DNA of 35,850 bases from Chloroflexota bacterium (GTDB taxonomy: Bacteria > Chloroflexota > Anaerolineae > Caldilineales > Caldilineaceae): assembly GCA_003451595.1 (NCBI GenBank), contig DMDA01000048.1, forward strand, positions 19,204-55,053, given 5' to 3'. The notes beneath the pieces were generated by a model that had not been told where the DNA came from, searched no databases, and saw only the letters and a list, made by a program, of their open reading frames with translations. Position 1 is the first letter of the stretch. Every line of letters starts with the position of its first letter. This document shows, piece after piece, positions 19,145-30,494 of the stretch. Made by a program: the position numbers and the translations under genes.

Positions 19145-22100
19145 ATGGCGTTCATGCGCAATTTGCTGTTTGCGTCCTTGTTGGTGACAGCGCTGGTCAC
19201 GACCGGCGCTGCACTGCACCGCCCGCGCCAACCGGGTGTCGTTGCGCCCTCCGCTCAGCCCACGGCATTGACCGCGCGCCATCGCAGCGGGCAGACCTTT
19301 CTCACCTGGCAGGAGCAGCCGGGCGCCGACGTGCGCTATCGCGTCTATCGCCACAACGCCGCTATCAACGCCGGCAACCTGGCGCAGGCGACGCTGCTCT
19401 ACGACGGCGTGCCGCAGGACTCGGCGCGCTTCTATGCCAACCGCTATAACGTTCAGTCCAGTGGCGTCTGGGATGAGCGCTATGTCGAGCGCTTGGTGAT
19501 CGAGGATGGCGCAGCGCCGCTGGCGCCGGGCGTCGGACTGCTGGTGTGGACGCTGGCGCCCGCAGATTTTGGGGGCGCGCAAACCGGCGTCGGCTATTAC
19601 GCCATCACGACCGTGACGGGCGGCGTCGAGAATCGCACAGACTTTGGGCCCGGCAACACGACGGGGCCTGTTGCCGAACAGGTGGCTGACCCGCTGCCAG
19701 TCGAGGTTGCCGTCGACGGCGTCGATCCTGGCGGTCACATCTACATTCAGTACATGCCGCTGCGCGATTGGAACGTCACCTTTCACGCCCCCAACCCCGG
19801 CAACGGATTCTACGGGCTGGATGGCGACGTCCCCGCCATTGCCAATGCCATCCAGTACGCCTACGATTACGCCGTCTATGCGCCGAGTGCAGCGGACTGC
19901 GGCGGCGCGCTGCCGGCCACGCTGCCGGTCGTCGTATCGCTGCACGGCTGGGGTGGCAACAGCTACGATCCGCGCACCGCCGACCCCGATCCCTACGGCT
20001 GGTGCGTCTATCGCATCTACCCGATCGATCAGAGCGAAACGTGGTGGTTCGGCTTTGCGCGCAATCACGACTACCGCGCCGGCGGTGCGCCTGCCATCGG
20101 CGACACGATTGCCAACTTCACCGAGCAGCGCGTGCTGCGCATGATCTATGACCTGCTGCGCGACCCGCCGGGAATCGCCGCCGCCGACCCCAACCGCGTT
20201 TTCATCTACGGTGGGTCGATGGGCGGCAGCGGTGCGCTTGCCTTTGCGCTGCGCTATGCCAACGTCTTTGCCGCCGCCTATGCGGGTCAGCCGATGACCA
20301 ACTACGCCACGGCGGGCGACGGCGGCGGCTTGGACTGGCGCAGTGATGTCGAACCGAAGTGGGGAACACGCAGCGCCAACCTGCCGGTCAGCATCACCGC
20401 GCCGGGTGACTGGGCGGCGCCGCTGCAAGCCGACAACGGAACCGGCGTCTGGACGTGGCAGAATCACCAGGCGCAGCTTGGCGCGCAGCGCAGGCGCGAC
20501 ATCACGCCGCTGGGCATTGCGCACGGCGTCGAAGATGACGTGATCGAATGGAGCACGCAAGGGCAGCCGGTCTATCCCGCGCTCAACGACAGCCGTCAGG
20601 CATGGGGCGGCGCGGCTGTGCCGGGCGGTCATGGGTGGACGGGTTTTGGCGGCTCGCTCTACAACCTGGCTCCAGACACGCGCCCCGGCGGCTCGCTCAC
20701 GCCCTTCTTCAGCTTTCTGCCTGTGCGCAACGAAACGGTCCCCGGTTTGAGCAATGGCAGCCTGAATGCACCTCTGCCACCCGTCGGAGTGGGCGATTAC
20801 AACCTGGCGGTGCGCTGGTCAGCCTCGTGGGACGCGTGGGATGGCGCGCCGGTCGATACGCCAACACAGTGGGCGATGAGCTTCTGCTATAAATTCGCAG
20901 ATTTCTATGACAACGAATGCGGCAGCGGTCAGCCGCTCACCGTCGACATCACACCGCGGCGTGTGCAGCATTTTCCACGCGTGCCGGGCGCCAGCTATCG
21001 GTGGGAGAATCGCCGCGTGCGCGATGGTGCGCTGGTCGCCAGCGGCGTCGTCACGGCGGACGGCGACGGGCTGATCACCGTGCCCGATTTTGCGCTCAAC
21101 GACGCTGACGGCAATCGGCTGATCCTGGCTCCCGATGGCGACCTTCCGACCACAACGCCATCGCCGACCAGCGTTGCGACGCGCACGGCTTATTTGCCGG
21201 TGGTGCAGCGCGCCGGGGCGTCGCCATCACCGACGCTTACACCAATACCGGCACGCACACCAACGCCTATGCCAACGATCACGCCGCCTGTCACAGGAAC
21301 ACCCGCCGCGCGCGCCTGGCCCAACACGACCGACGGCATCCACGTCTTCAATGACCAGCTGCAGCCAAATCTCAGCGACGCGCAGTGGCAATTCGCCGCC
21401 ACGCACTATGCCGGCGTGCAGAAGATGACGCGTCCCGACGCCGACACGCTGCGCAGCTACAACCCCAATCTGCTGATCCTGCACTACCGGCTGGGGCTGG
21501 CGCTGGGCTACCGCGGCATCGAGAACGGCTGCCAGCCCACCGGCGACTACGTGCGCGTGGTCGAAGGCGATGCGTGGGTGCAGGAGTGGCCTGGCGACAG
21601 CGCCGTCCAGGAGAGCTGGTTCGCCCATTGGCCTACGAACAGCGCGACCCGCGTGCTCAATTGCGACTGGGGTTGGTGGCTGATGAACCTGGACGAGCCG
21701 GGCTGGCGCGCGTACTGGCAGGGCGAGGTGCTGCGCCAACTACAAGCCAACGACGACGACGGCGTCTTTATGGACAGCCTCAGCGTGCCCAATTATCTCG
21801 GCGCCGACCGCTACGATCCGGCGCTGCCGGCGGTCGATGCCGCCTATGAGAATGCCTGGGCGAGCCGCATCGACGCCTGGTTGACCTGGCTTCAGACCCA
21901 GCCGGTGGGCGACTATGCCATTGTGCCTAATGTCGGCAGTTGGGTGACGACGCGCGACCCGACAACCTACGCCGCGGTCGATGGTGTGATGGTCGAGGGC
22001 TTTGCAATGTGGGGCGAAGGGTCGCCCTATGCCGTCGATGACTGGCGTCTGCAGATGAACCGGGCGCTTGGTTTGATCCGGCAGGGCAAAGCCGTGATTG

Positions 22101-22519
22101 CGCAGGCTTATGCAGGTAATGGGCGCGAGCGATTGTTTGCGTTGGGCAGCTATCTGCTGATCAAGGGCGACCGCACCTACCTCAACCTGGAGTCGGACAT
22201 GGCGCCGGAGTGGTGGCCGGAGTATGACATCCCCATCGGCAGCCCACTGCAGCCACCGGTCGCCGCCATCGACGACCTGGCGGACGGTGGCGTCTATCGT
22301 CGTGACTTCACCAACGGCTTCGTGCTGGTCAACCCGGCGGAGGACGGCGCCCCAATTAGCGTCAACCTGGGCGGTGTGTTCCGGCTGGCGCAACCGCGCG
22401 GAGGTGGACCTGTGGGCGAGGATGGCGCACCCACCGGATCGCTGACCTATCAAACCGTGACCAGCGTCAGCCTGCCGCCCAATTCCGCCGCAGTGCTGCT
22501 CCAGATGCCGCCGGATTGA
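19145..22519 (+). CDS. Secreted esterase-like domain fused to GHL15-type glycoside hydrolase domain
   Basis: 1124 aa from the ATG at 19145, with GGAGG 6 bases upstream. A signal peptide (about 1-26) precedes a fibronectin-like region (about 45-190). An alpha/beta-hydrolase domain follows, with the nucleophile in GGSMGG at Ser358, a candidate acid in EDDVIEW (Asp464/465) and His496 in GGHGW. This resembles secreted esterase or PHB-depolymerase-type enzymes. The first half ends at 683-689 with YLPVVQR, a motif otherwise seen here at a protein C-terminus. A TPTPTP-type linker (about 690-720) then leads to a domain (about 725-1124) like hypothetical glycosyl hydrolase family GHL15, with GVFMDSLS and MVEGFAMW as candidate acid residues. 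The order suggests two secreted enzymes joined into one polypeptide. Substrates are unknown; acylated polysaccharide is a reasonable guess. Confidence 0.82.
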   Translation: MAFMRNLLFASLLVTALVTTGAALHRPRQPGVVAPSAQPTALTARHRSGQTFLTWQEQPGADVRYRVYRHNAAINAGNLAQATLLYDGVPQDSARFYANRYNVQSSGVWDERYVERLVIEDGAAPLAPGVGLLVWTLAPADFGGAQTGVGYYAITTVTGGVENRTDFGPGNTTGPVAEQVADPLPVEVAVDGVDPGGHIYIQYMPLRDWNVTFHAPNPGNGFYGLDGDVPAIANAIQYAYDYAVYAPSAADCGGALPATLPVVVSLHGWGGNSYDPRTADPDPYGWCVYRIYPIDQSETWWFGFARNHDYRAGGAPAIGDTIANFTEQRVLRMIYDLLRDPPGIAAADPNRVFIYGGSMGGSGALAFALRYANVFAAAYAGQPMTNYATAGDGGGLDWRSDVEPKWGTRSANLPVSITAPGDWAAPLQADNGTGVWTWQNHQAQLGAQRRRDITPLGIAHGVEDDVIEWSTQGQPVYPALNDSRQAWGGAAVPGGHGWTGFGGSLYNLAPDTRPGGSLTPFFSFLPVRNETVPGLSNGSLNAPLPPVGVGDYNLAVRWSASWDAWDGAPVDTPTQWAMSFCYKFADFYDNECGSGQPLTVDITPRRVQHFPRVPGASYRWENRRVRDGALVASGVVTADGDGLITVPDFALNDADGNRLILAPDGDLPTTTPSPTSVATRTAYLPVVQRAGASPSPTLTPIPARTPTPMPTITPPVTGTPAARAWPNTTDGIHVFNDQLQPNLSDAQWQFAATHYAGVQKMTRPDADTLRSYNPNLLILHYRLGLALGYRGIENGCQPTGDYVRVVEGDAWVQEWPGDSAVQESWFAHWPTNSATRVLNCDWGWWLMNLDEPGWRAYWQGEVLRQLQANDDDGVFMDSLSVPNYLGADRYDPALPAVDAAYENAWASRIDAWLTWLQTQPVGDYAIVPNVGSWVTTRDPTTYAAVDGVMVEGFAMWGEGSPYAVDDWRLQMNRALGLIRQGKAVIAQAYAGNGRERLFALGSYLLIKGDRTYLNLESDMAPEWWPEYDIPIGSPLQPPVAAIDDLADGGVYRRDFTNGFVLVNPAEDGAPISVNLGGVFRLAQPRGGGPVGEDGAPTGSLTYQTVTSVSLPPNSAAVLLQMPPD

Positions 22520-22520
22520 G

Positions 22521-22665
22521 GCAAGAGGCGAGTTGCGAGAGTTCTTCTTTCAGGCGCTCAAACTCCTCGGGGTAATTCAAACCCATCAGCCACTGCTCGG
22601 CGTCAGAAACGAAGCGCAGCATCTGTGTGACAACCGTGCTGCGCCAGACGCTGACGTTGCAGCGT
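22521..22665 (-). pseudogene. C-terminal fragment of an Rpn/PD-(D/E)XK-family gene
   Basis: On the minus strand this stretch reads TQMLRFVSDAEQWLMGL, then NYPEEFERLKEELSQLA. FERLKEEL is identical to the tail of the complete gene next door, and the DNA at 22539-22577 is nearly identical to 22715-22753, with one base missing. A TAG closes the frame upstream, so no start or catalytic region exists. This looks like the remnant of a second family member, by duplication or recombination. Confidence 0.5.
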
Positions 22666-22670
22666 GGTCG

Positions 22671-23672
22671 CTACGATTGTGCGTCTTCCTGATCGTTGAG
22701 GTCGGCGAACTGTGTGAGTTCTTCTTTCAGGCGCTCAAACTCCTTTGGGGTAATCCCTGTCGCCCTGGTAATCAGCGACCAGTCGGCGCCAACTGAAAGC
22801 AGGCTATCGATTGTCTCGACTTTGCCTTTGATTTCGCCTTTCTGTAGACCCTTCTGTAGACCCTTCTGCAGACCCTTCTGCAGACCTTCCTGTCGTCCTT
22901 CTTGTCGCAATTCCTCTGCGTAGGTCAACATATCGCCTCCTGACTCCGGTGCGTACTGGCGCACCTGCGCCGCAAACTCATTCACCACGCTGCGTTCCTG
23001 TGTCGCCGCCAGATAGAGCACGAAAACGGCCACGTAGTTGACGCCACCGGTGCGCGTCAACTGCGCCATCAACGGTGCGGCCAGTCGCAGCGCATCCTGC
23101 ACCTGCGCCCGGTAAGCCGCCATCATCAACAACTGCGCCACCTTCGCCTTCAAGCCGCCCTCGACCGCCTCTGGCGCCAGCCCTGACTGGTCGATGAGAT
23201 AGTGGGCAAAGCGGGGCAGAAAGCTGTGTTCCCGCTCGCCTTCCGGGAAGAGGTCGGCGAATTCGGTGGCGTAGCGCCACGCCCGCTCCCCCTGGTAGAA
23301 GACCACTGGCAGGATCGGCGGCAGTTCCGTCTGCTCCGGGTTCTGTTTGAACGACTCATCCCAGATGCGACACATGTACTTGAGCAGCCGGAAGCGCATC
23401 CAGGGGTCGGGCTGCGACTGATGCTCGAAGAGCAAGTAGAGAAAGACCTCGACCCCGCTGCCCTTTATGTGCACGGTGTAGAGCAGGTCAGACTCGCTCT
23501 CGCGCAGCGTCTCATCGACGAAGCTCGTCTCCACCAGCGTCAGGCTTGACCACTCCAGCCGCTCGGTGAGAGTAGCGGGCAGATGTGCACGCAGGAAGAG
23601 CGCCGCCTCCTCCGTATCAGAGAAGACGGTGCGAAAGAGCTTGTCGTGGGGATGCTGGACACCGTCGCTCAT
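22671..23672 (-). CDS. Rpn / YhgA-like PD-(D/E)XK nuclease (transposase-related)
   Basis: About 333 aa from the ATG at 23672. The frame continues to a GTG at 23762, without a ribosome site, but the family normally begins at the HDKLFR motif, present here as PHDKLFRTVFSDTEEAALFL. The PD-(D/E)XK nuclease residues are visible as ESDLLYTV and LLFEHQS (Asp then Glu-x-Gln). Rpn proteins are recombination-promoting nucleases related to transposases and are usually encoded as solitary mobile-like genes. The C-terminal part holds a four-copy LQKG repeat encoded by a 12-bp tandem repeat, then a short helical tail, FERLKEELTQF. The gene stands alone, next to the tail of a second copy. Whether it mobilises DNA here is unknown. 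Confidence 0.88.
   Translation of the reverse strand: MSDGVQHPHDKLFRTVFSDTEEAALFLRAHLPATLTERLEWSSLTLVETSFVDETLRESESDLLYTVHIKGSGVEVFLYLLFEHQSQPDPWMRFRLLKYMCRIWDESFKQNPEQTELPPILPVVFYQGERAWRYATEFADLFPEGEREHSFLPRFAHYLIDQSGLAPEAVEGGLKAKVAQLLMMAAYRAQVQDALRLAAPLMAQLTRTGGVNYVAVFVLYLAATQERSVVNEFAAQVRQYAPESGGDMLTYAEELRQEGRQEGLQKGLQKGLQKGLQKGEIKGKVETIDSLLSVGADWSLITRATGITPKEFERLKEELTQFADLNDQEDAQS
22840..22887. repeat. Four 12-bp tandem repeats inside the Rpn-like gene
   Basis: The unit TTCTGTAGACCC (plus strand) occurs four times in a row from 22840. The last two copies carry CAG instead of TAG in the centre, and the fourth copy is incomplete at its end. It encodes LQKG repeats on the minus strand. Because the period is a multiple of three, slippage would change repeat number without breaking the frame. 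Confidence 0.8.
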
Positions 23673-23801
23673 GATGCGTATTGTACCATCGGGATACACC
23701 AGGAGCGAAGTCGTGGCCAAGAGTGTCGGGCCGTCGCCTGTGTGCTGCTCCACCGTCGACACCCGATTAGCCGCAACATAGTTGTAGCATAATCAAAGTT
23801 C

Positions 23802-23830
23802 GGCGGGTGGCCATATTTCGGCCACCCGCC
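23802..23830 (-). terminator. Hairpin terminator of the beta-oxidation operon
   Basis: Arms 23802-23812 (GGCGGGTGGCC) and 23820-23830 are perfect complements around a 7-base loop. On the minus strand the hairpin lies 87 bases after the thiolase stop and is followed by AACTTTGATT, a weak T-rich tail. The rest of the gap toward the Rpn gene holds nothing recognised. Confidence 0.6.
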
Positions 23831-23917
23831 TCCGCACGTCGTGGAGTGTCGGCGTGCAATGGTTCAACCCGCCTCATGTCTGCATCGGCAGGTCATCTAC
23901 GAACTGCAACTCCCTGC

Positions 23918-25093
<1,176 letters not shown>

Positions 25094-25105
25094 GTGTGTT
25101 CTCCT

Positions 25106-27544
<2,439 letters not shown>

Positions 27545-27680
27545 GACAACTATGCTCCTTGCAGTTTCAAACGGGATGGTGAGGCAAACGTTTCGATGAC
27601 ACAAGTTTGCTTCGGGGATAGTTTGTCATTGCAATGTTGCGATGTCGTTTTGAGGGGATTGTTTGGGGGAATGCCAGCCA

Positions 27681-27716
27681 ACCGGCGACTCGTGACTTAT
27701 GCGTCACGAGTCGCCG
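27681..27716. terminator. Perfect 15-bp inverted repeat between two minus-strand genes
   Basis: The arms CCGGCGACTCGTGAC (27681-27695) and its exact complement (27702-27716) enclose TTATGC. The hairpin begins 18 bases beyond the stop of the four-module lipoprotein gene and lies upstream of fadN. Neither side has a T-run. It may end the lipoprotein transcript or be a REP-like element, since CGCGTCGCC nearby repeats part of the arm. Confidence 0.5.
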
Positions 27717-27734
27717 GTCACGCGTCGCCGATCG

Positions 27735-29384
27735 CTACTCAACTGTGATCTGCACGTTGACGTCGGCTGCCGGTGCAATGGGTAGAATCTGTTCTACAAT
27801 CAATTGCATGACAGCCGGGTCTTCAAGCGGCGTGCCAGCCAGATAAGGCTTTGCCAGGTTGAGAGCAGTTGCCAGCGAAGCTGCATCGTAATCGATCGAC
27901 ATAAGCTCCGCCCCGTTCACCTGGATCGACAAATTATTGGGTGTATTGACGATGTCCACCGTCTTTGCGTCCAGGTCGCTCAGAATCTGCATCACGTTGG
28001 GGGGTAGCGCCGGCAGTGTCACGCCGAGCTGCGCCAACTGATCCGCCGAGAGGTCGCCGACAGAGACGATCTGGCCACCCTTGACGCCGACTTTGGCGCG
28101 AATCACGGGGGCGGCCATGTCGCCGAGGTCGGCTGGGGCGAAGGTTGCTTCTGCTGGCGCTGCACTTTGGTCAACCTCACCGCTCAGGGCGATGCGGGTG
28201 GTGATGCCATCTTTCAGCAGCGTGTTGAGGCCAGCATCAAGCAGGGCGGGGGGTAGGCCACTTTGTGCGCCAGCGATGCCAGCGATGGTCGCCAGGCCGT
28301 CCGGGGCAAAGCGAATGCGCGGCAGCGCGTTGCCGTCGACCGCAATGTTGATGGCTTCGGTCGAGGCGTTGATCGCCAGCTGTGCGACGCCCAGGTCGCG
28401 CAGCGGTTGCAACGCCTCCATCGGCAGAGTGACGCCGGGGATCGCCAACCCCAGCACCTGCAGGCTGCCATCGTCGCCCAGTTTCACTGGCAGGTCCGAA
28501 AGCTTCAAATCAACTGGCTGGCCGCTCAGATCAACATTCAGCCCCAGGTTCATGGCGGGCAACTGACCGGCGATACTGCTCACTAGCCCGGCAGTCGCGG
28601 CATCGACGCCGGGCAGCGACGGCAACAGCCCCGCCAGGCGTTCCAGGTAGCTGCCGTCGTAAGCAAGCCCAGGCAAGGGAGCGCCGTTGACATTGATGGC
28701 AAGTCCACCGGGCGTCGTCTGGATGCCAAGATTTTCAATGCCAAAGCTCTTGAGCTGTGCCACCAAGGCGGGGTCAAGTTGCAGTGGATTGGCGCCACCG
28801 GTCAACGGCGCCAGCAGATCACCCGAAATTCCGCCGATGCTGCCCGCGCCGCTCTCGTCAAACGAGACGCCAAGCGCTACCGGAGGCATCTGATTCGCCG
28901 GCGCCTGCGGCGAAACAGCCGTCTCCCCACGCCATGCAGGGATGTCCTTAGCGCTGCCACTAGCGGGCGGCACAGAAATTGCCGCGCCTAACCCGATCCG
29001 CCGCAACCAGGGGATCACGGGAGCCGCAGACGCCGTCGTCGGTACGCTTGCCAGCAATTTTTCCAGGTTGGCGGCACTTTCCTCGTTCCAGGCAATGTAG
29101 GGCTGATCCTGACCGTCGATATAGAAGTGGATGCCGTTGGCGCCGGCGCGCAACTCGACCTTTTGACCCAGGGACTGGATCAACTTCACCTGCTCCGGCG
29201 GCAGTTGCGCCACCCCGATGCCGTAGACGCTGGCCGCACCGCTGGCGTCGATGTCGACAGGCACTGATGGTAGATTGAACCAGGTCTTTTCCTGACCGGC
29301 TGCCCCAGCATTGCACGCCGCGATTACGAAGACGACGAACACCATCACCAGGAGAATCGGCAAGAATGTGCGTTTCGCCTGCAT
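27735..29384 (-). CDS. Lipoprotein with four copies of an unrecognised module
   Basis: 549 aa. A signal peptide with lipobox VIAAC (Cys24) anchors it to the membrane. AAGGGGAG lies 7 bases before the ATG. The rest is built from four related modules of about 75-95 aa, roughly at 41-114, 167-258, 278-372 and 427-515. Each has a helix with a (F/D)LG-like end (LIQSLGQKVEL, LKSFGIENLGI, LRDLGVAQLAI, ILSDLDAKTVDI), then a strand pair with a VNG/VDG turn (GLAINVNGAPLPGLAYD, AINIAVDGNALPRIRFA, NLSIQVNGAELMSIDYD), then a Leu-rich helix. Conservation is strongest at the V-N/D-G turn and the aromatic strand end. I do not recognise a named family. The extracellular location and repeat architecture suggest a binding or scaffold role, but this is inference. 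Confidence 0.82.
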   Translation of the reverse strand: MQAKRTFLPILLVMVFVVFVIAACNAGAAGQEKTWFNLPSVPVDIDASGAASVYGIGVAQLPPEQVKLIQSLGQKVELRAGANGIHFYIDGQDQPYIAWNEESAANLEKLLASVPTTASAAPVIPWLRRIGLGAAISVPPASGSAKDIPAWRGETAVSPQAPANQMPPVALGVSFDESGAGSIGGISGDLLAPLTGGANPLQLDPALVAQLKSFGIENLGIQTTPGGLAINVNGAPLPGLAYDGSYLERLAGLLPSLPGVDAATAGLVSSIAGQLPAMNLGLNVDLSGQPVDLKLSDLPVKLGDDGSLQVLGLAIPGVTLPMEALQPLRDLGVAQLAINASTEAINIAVDGNALPRIRFAPDGLATIAGIAGAQSGLPPALLDAGLNTLLKDGITTRIALSGEVDQSAAPAEATFAPADLGDMAAPVIRAKVGVKGGQIVSVGDLSADQLAQLGVTLPALPPNVMQILSDLDAKTVDIVNTPNNLSIQVNGAELMSIDYDAASLATALNLAKPYLAGTPLEDPAVMQLIVEQILPIAPAADVNVQITVE

Positions 29385-29492
29385 AAGCAGTCTCCCCTTT
29401 GCTCAAATCAAGTCGGAAATATTGGTCGGGTGGGTAGTGGACGGTAAGCAGGGTAGTGCTATCCGCTCGCAGCTCCCCATGAGTGTAGATGC

Positions 29493-29521
29493 ATGATACA
29501 TCATGTGTGGCGAACACACAA
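29493..29521 (-). promoter_or_regulatory. Candidate sigma70 promoter of the four-module lipoprotein gene
   Basis: On the minus strand TTGTGT (29516-29521) and TATCAT (29493-29498) are 17 bases apart. The -10 is part of a dyad ATGAT-GT-ATCAT, and a second dyad TGTGT-TCGCC-ACACA overlaps the -35 and spacer. Such symmetry could be an operator. The leader would be about 100 bases. Confidence 0.4.
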
Positions 29522-29630
29522 GCGACTATAATTCCAAGTCGTTTGATTTTATGTTGCAATTCTGAGCAAAAATACAACAGAAACTGCCGGTTTGACTGAT
29601 GACACATACTGGCGTAAAGTCGAGAAACAC

Positions 29631-29662
29631 AAAGGCCGAGACAGTTTGCTGTCCCGGCCTTT
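29631..29662 (-). terminator. Terminator of rplI
   Basis: The arms AAAGGCCGAGACAG (29631-29644) and CTGTCCCGGCCTTT (29649-29662) pair over 14 bases with one wobble around TTTG. On the minus strand it lies 25 bases past the L9 stop and is followed by GTGTTTCTC. The A/T flanks make it a convincing intrinsic-type terminator. Confidence 0.7.
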
Positions 29663-29686
29663 GGTCGCGCTGAAGCTGAGAGCGTC

Positions 29687-30211
29687 TCAGCCAGCAGTTT
29701 CCTGCGCTTTGGCGGCTTTGGCGATGGCGCGTGCTTCGGCGGCTGCCCAATCCTCGCCTTCACGTACGACTGCGACCTGGAACGACGCGGTCACTTCCGG
29801 CATCAGGCGGATGCTGACGTTGTGAATGCCCAGGTCGCGCAGGCCGTGCTCCAGCTCGATCCGGCGGCGATCCACTTCGAAACCAACCATTTCACTGAGC
29901 TTTTCGGCAATGTCGCTGCTGGTAATCGAACCATAGAGCCGATCATTTTCACCGGCGTTGGCGGCAAAGAGCAGCTTCTTGCCAGCGATCATCTGCGCCT
30001 GCGCTTCAGCATTGGCGCGTTCGCGCGCACGACGGCGCGTGGCAGCGGCCTTGATTTCCTCAGCCTGTTTCATGGCCCCACGCGTGGCGAGTACAGCCAG
30101 ACCACGCGGCATCAGATAGTTGCGGGCATAGCCGCCGGCGACAGCATAGACTTCACCAGCATGCCCCAACTCTGGAACATCTTTGGTCAATAGAACTTTG
30201 ACACGCGCCAT
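29687..30211 (-). CDS. rplI: 50S ribosomal protein L9
   Basis: 174 aa. The N-terminal domain (MARVKVLLTKDVPELGHAGEV, then YARNYLMPRGLA) is the canonical L9 rRNA-binding domain. A long connecting helix (about 45-75) and the C-terminal domain (about 80-150) follow, giving the usual dumbbell shape. It binds 23S rRNA near the L1 stalk and limits frameshifting. The C-terminus carries an extra Ala/Glu-rich tail, AAAEARAIAKAAKAQETAG. AAAAGGAG lies 7 bases before the ATG. Unlike many genomes, it is not beside rpsF, ssb or rpsR; it is monocistronic here, with its own promoter and terminator. Confidence 0.97.
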   Translation of the reverse strand: MARVKVLLTKDVPELGHAGEVYAVAGGYARNYLMPRGLAVLATRGAMKQAEEIKAAATRRRARERANAEAQAQMIAGKKLLFAANAGENDRLYGSITSSDIAEKLSEMVGFEVDRRRIELEHGLRDLGIHNVSIRLMPEVTASFQVAVVREGEDWAAAEARAIAKAAKAQETAG

Positions 30212-30307
30212 AACGTTTCTCCTTTTGACAAGCGCATCTGTTGATACGTGGTTTGCAGCATAGTCGCTGCTTTGCTTGTTGCCACGCCAGAAGGCAGGCA
30301 GACCTAT

Positions 30308-30336
30308 ATCATACCGAATCGTGGGCGTTCGCCCAA
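30308..30336 (-). promoter_or_regulatory. Candidate promoter of rplI
   Basis: On the minus strand TTGGGC (30331-30336) and TATGAT (30308-30313) are 17 bases apart, placing the start about 90 bases before the L9 ATG. The -10 is strong and the -35 weak. Confidence 0.4.
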
Positions 30337-30381
30337 ATTGGTGAGCAAGCGATGGTGGATTGGTTTATTGCTACCGATGGA

Positions 30382-30411
30382 TTCAACAGCTATGCAGACT
30401 CATGCTATACT
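30382..30411 (+). promoter_or_regulatory. Weak candidate promoter of the SH3b lipoprotein operon
   Basis: TATACT at 30406-30411 is a good -10. The best upstream element, TTCAAC at 30382-30387, is 18 bases away and matches the -35 consensus only partly. It lies about 85 bases before the first lipoprotein start, in the gap shared with rplI. Confidence 0.3.
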
Positions 30412-30494
30412 GCGCACCGCTACCATCAAGCTGGCGGCGTTCCCGGATGTGCAGGTTCAATCTTTTTCCGGCGCCGCAATGAGAGGCGATTGTC

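Larger units (their letters stand above)
29385..29686. other. 302-base intergenic region upstream of the four-module lipoprotein
   Basis: The region holds the L9 terminator (29631-29662), a candidate promoter and palindrome (29493-29521), and the leader with the lipoprotein's ribosome site (29385-29400). No additional gene was recognised; the remaining sequence is AT-richer than the surrounding coding DNA. Confidence 0.6.

Noticed and set aside
18803..20632. A 609-codon open frame on the minus strand
   Set aside because: It is antisense to the DUF2339 and esterase-GHL15 genes, spanning their junction and the ribosome site of the second. It has no domain or signal.
22840..22887. Possible CRISPR or VNTR locus
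   Set aside because: The 12-bp units are contiguous without spacers and encode an in-frame peptide repeat.
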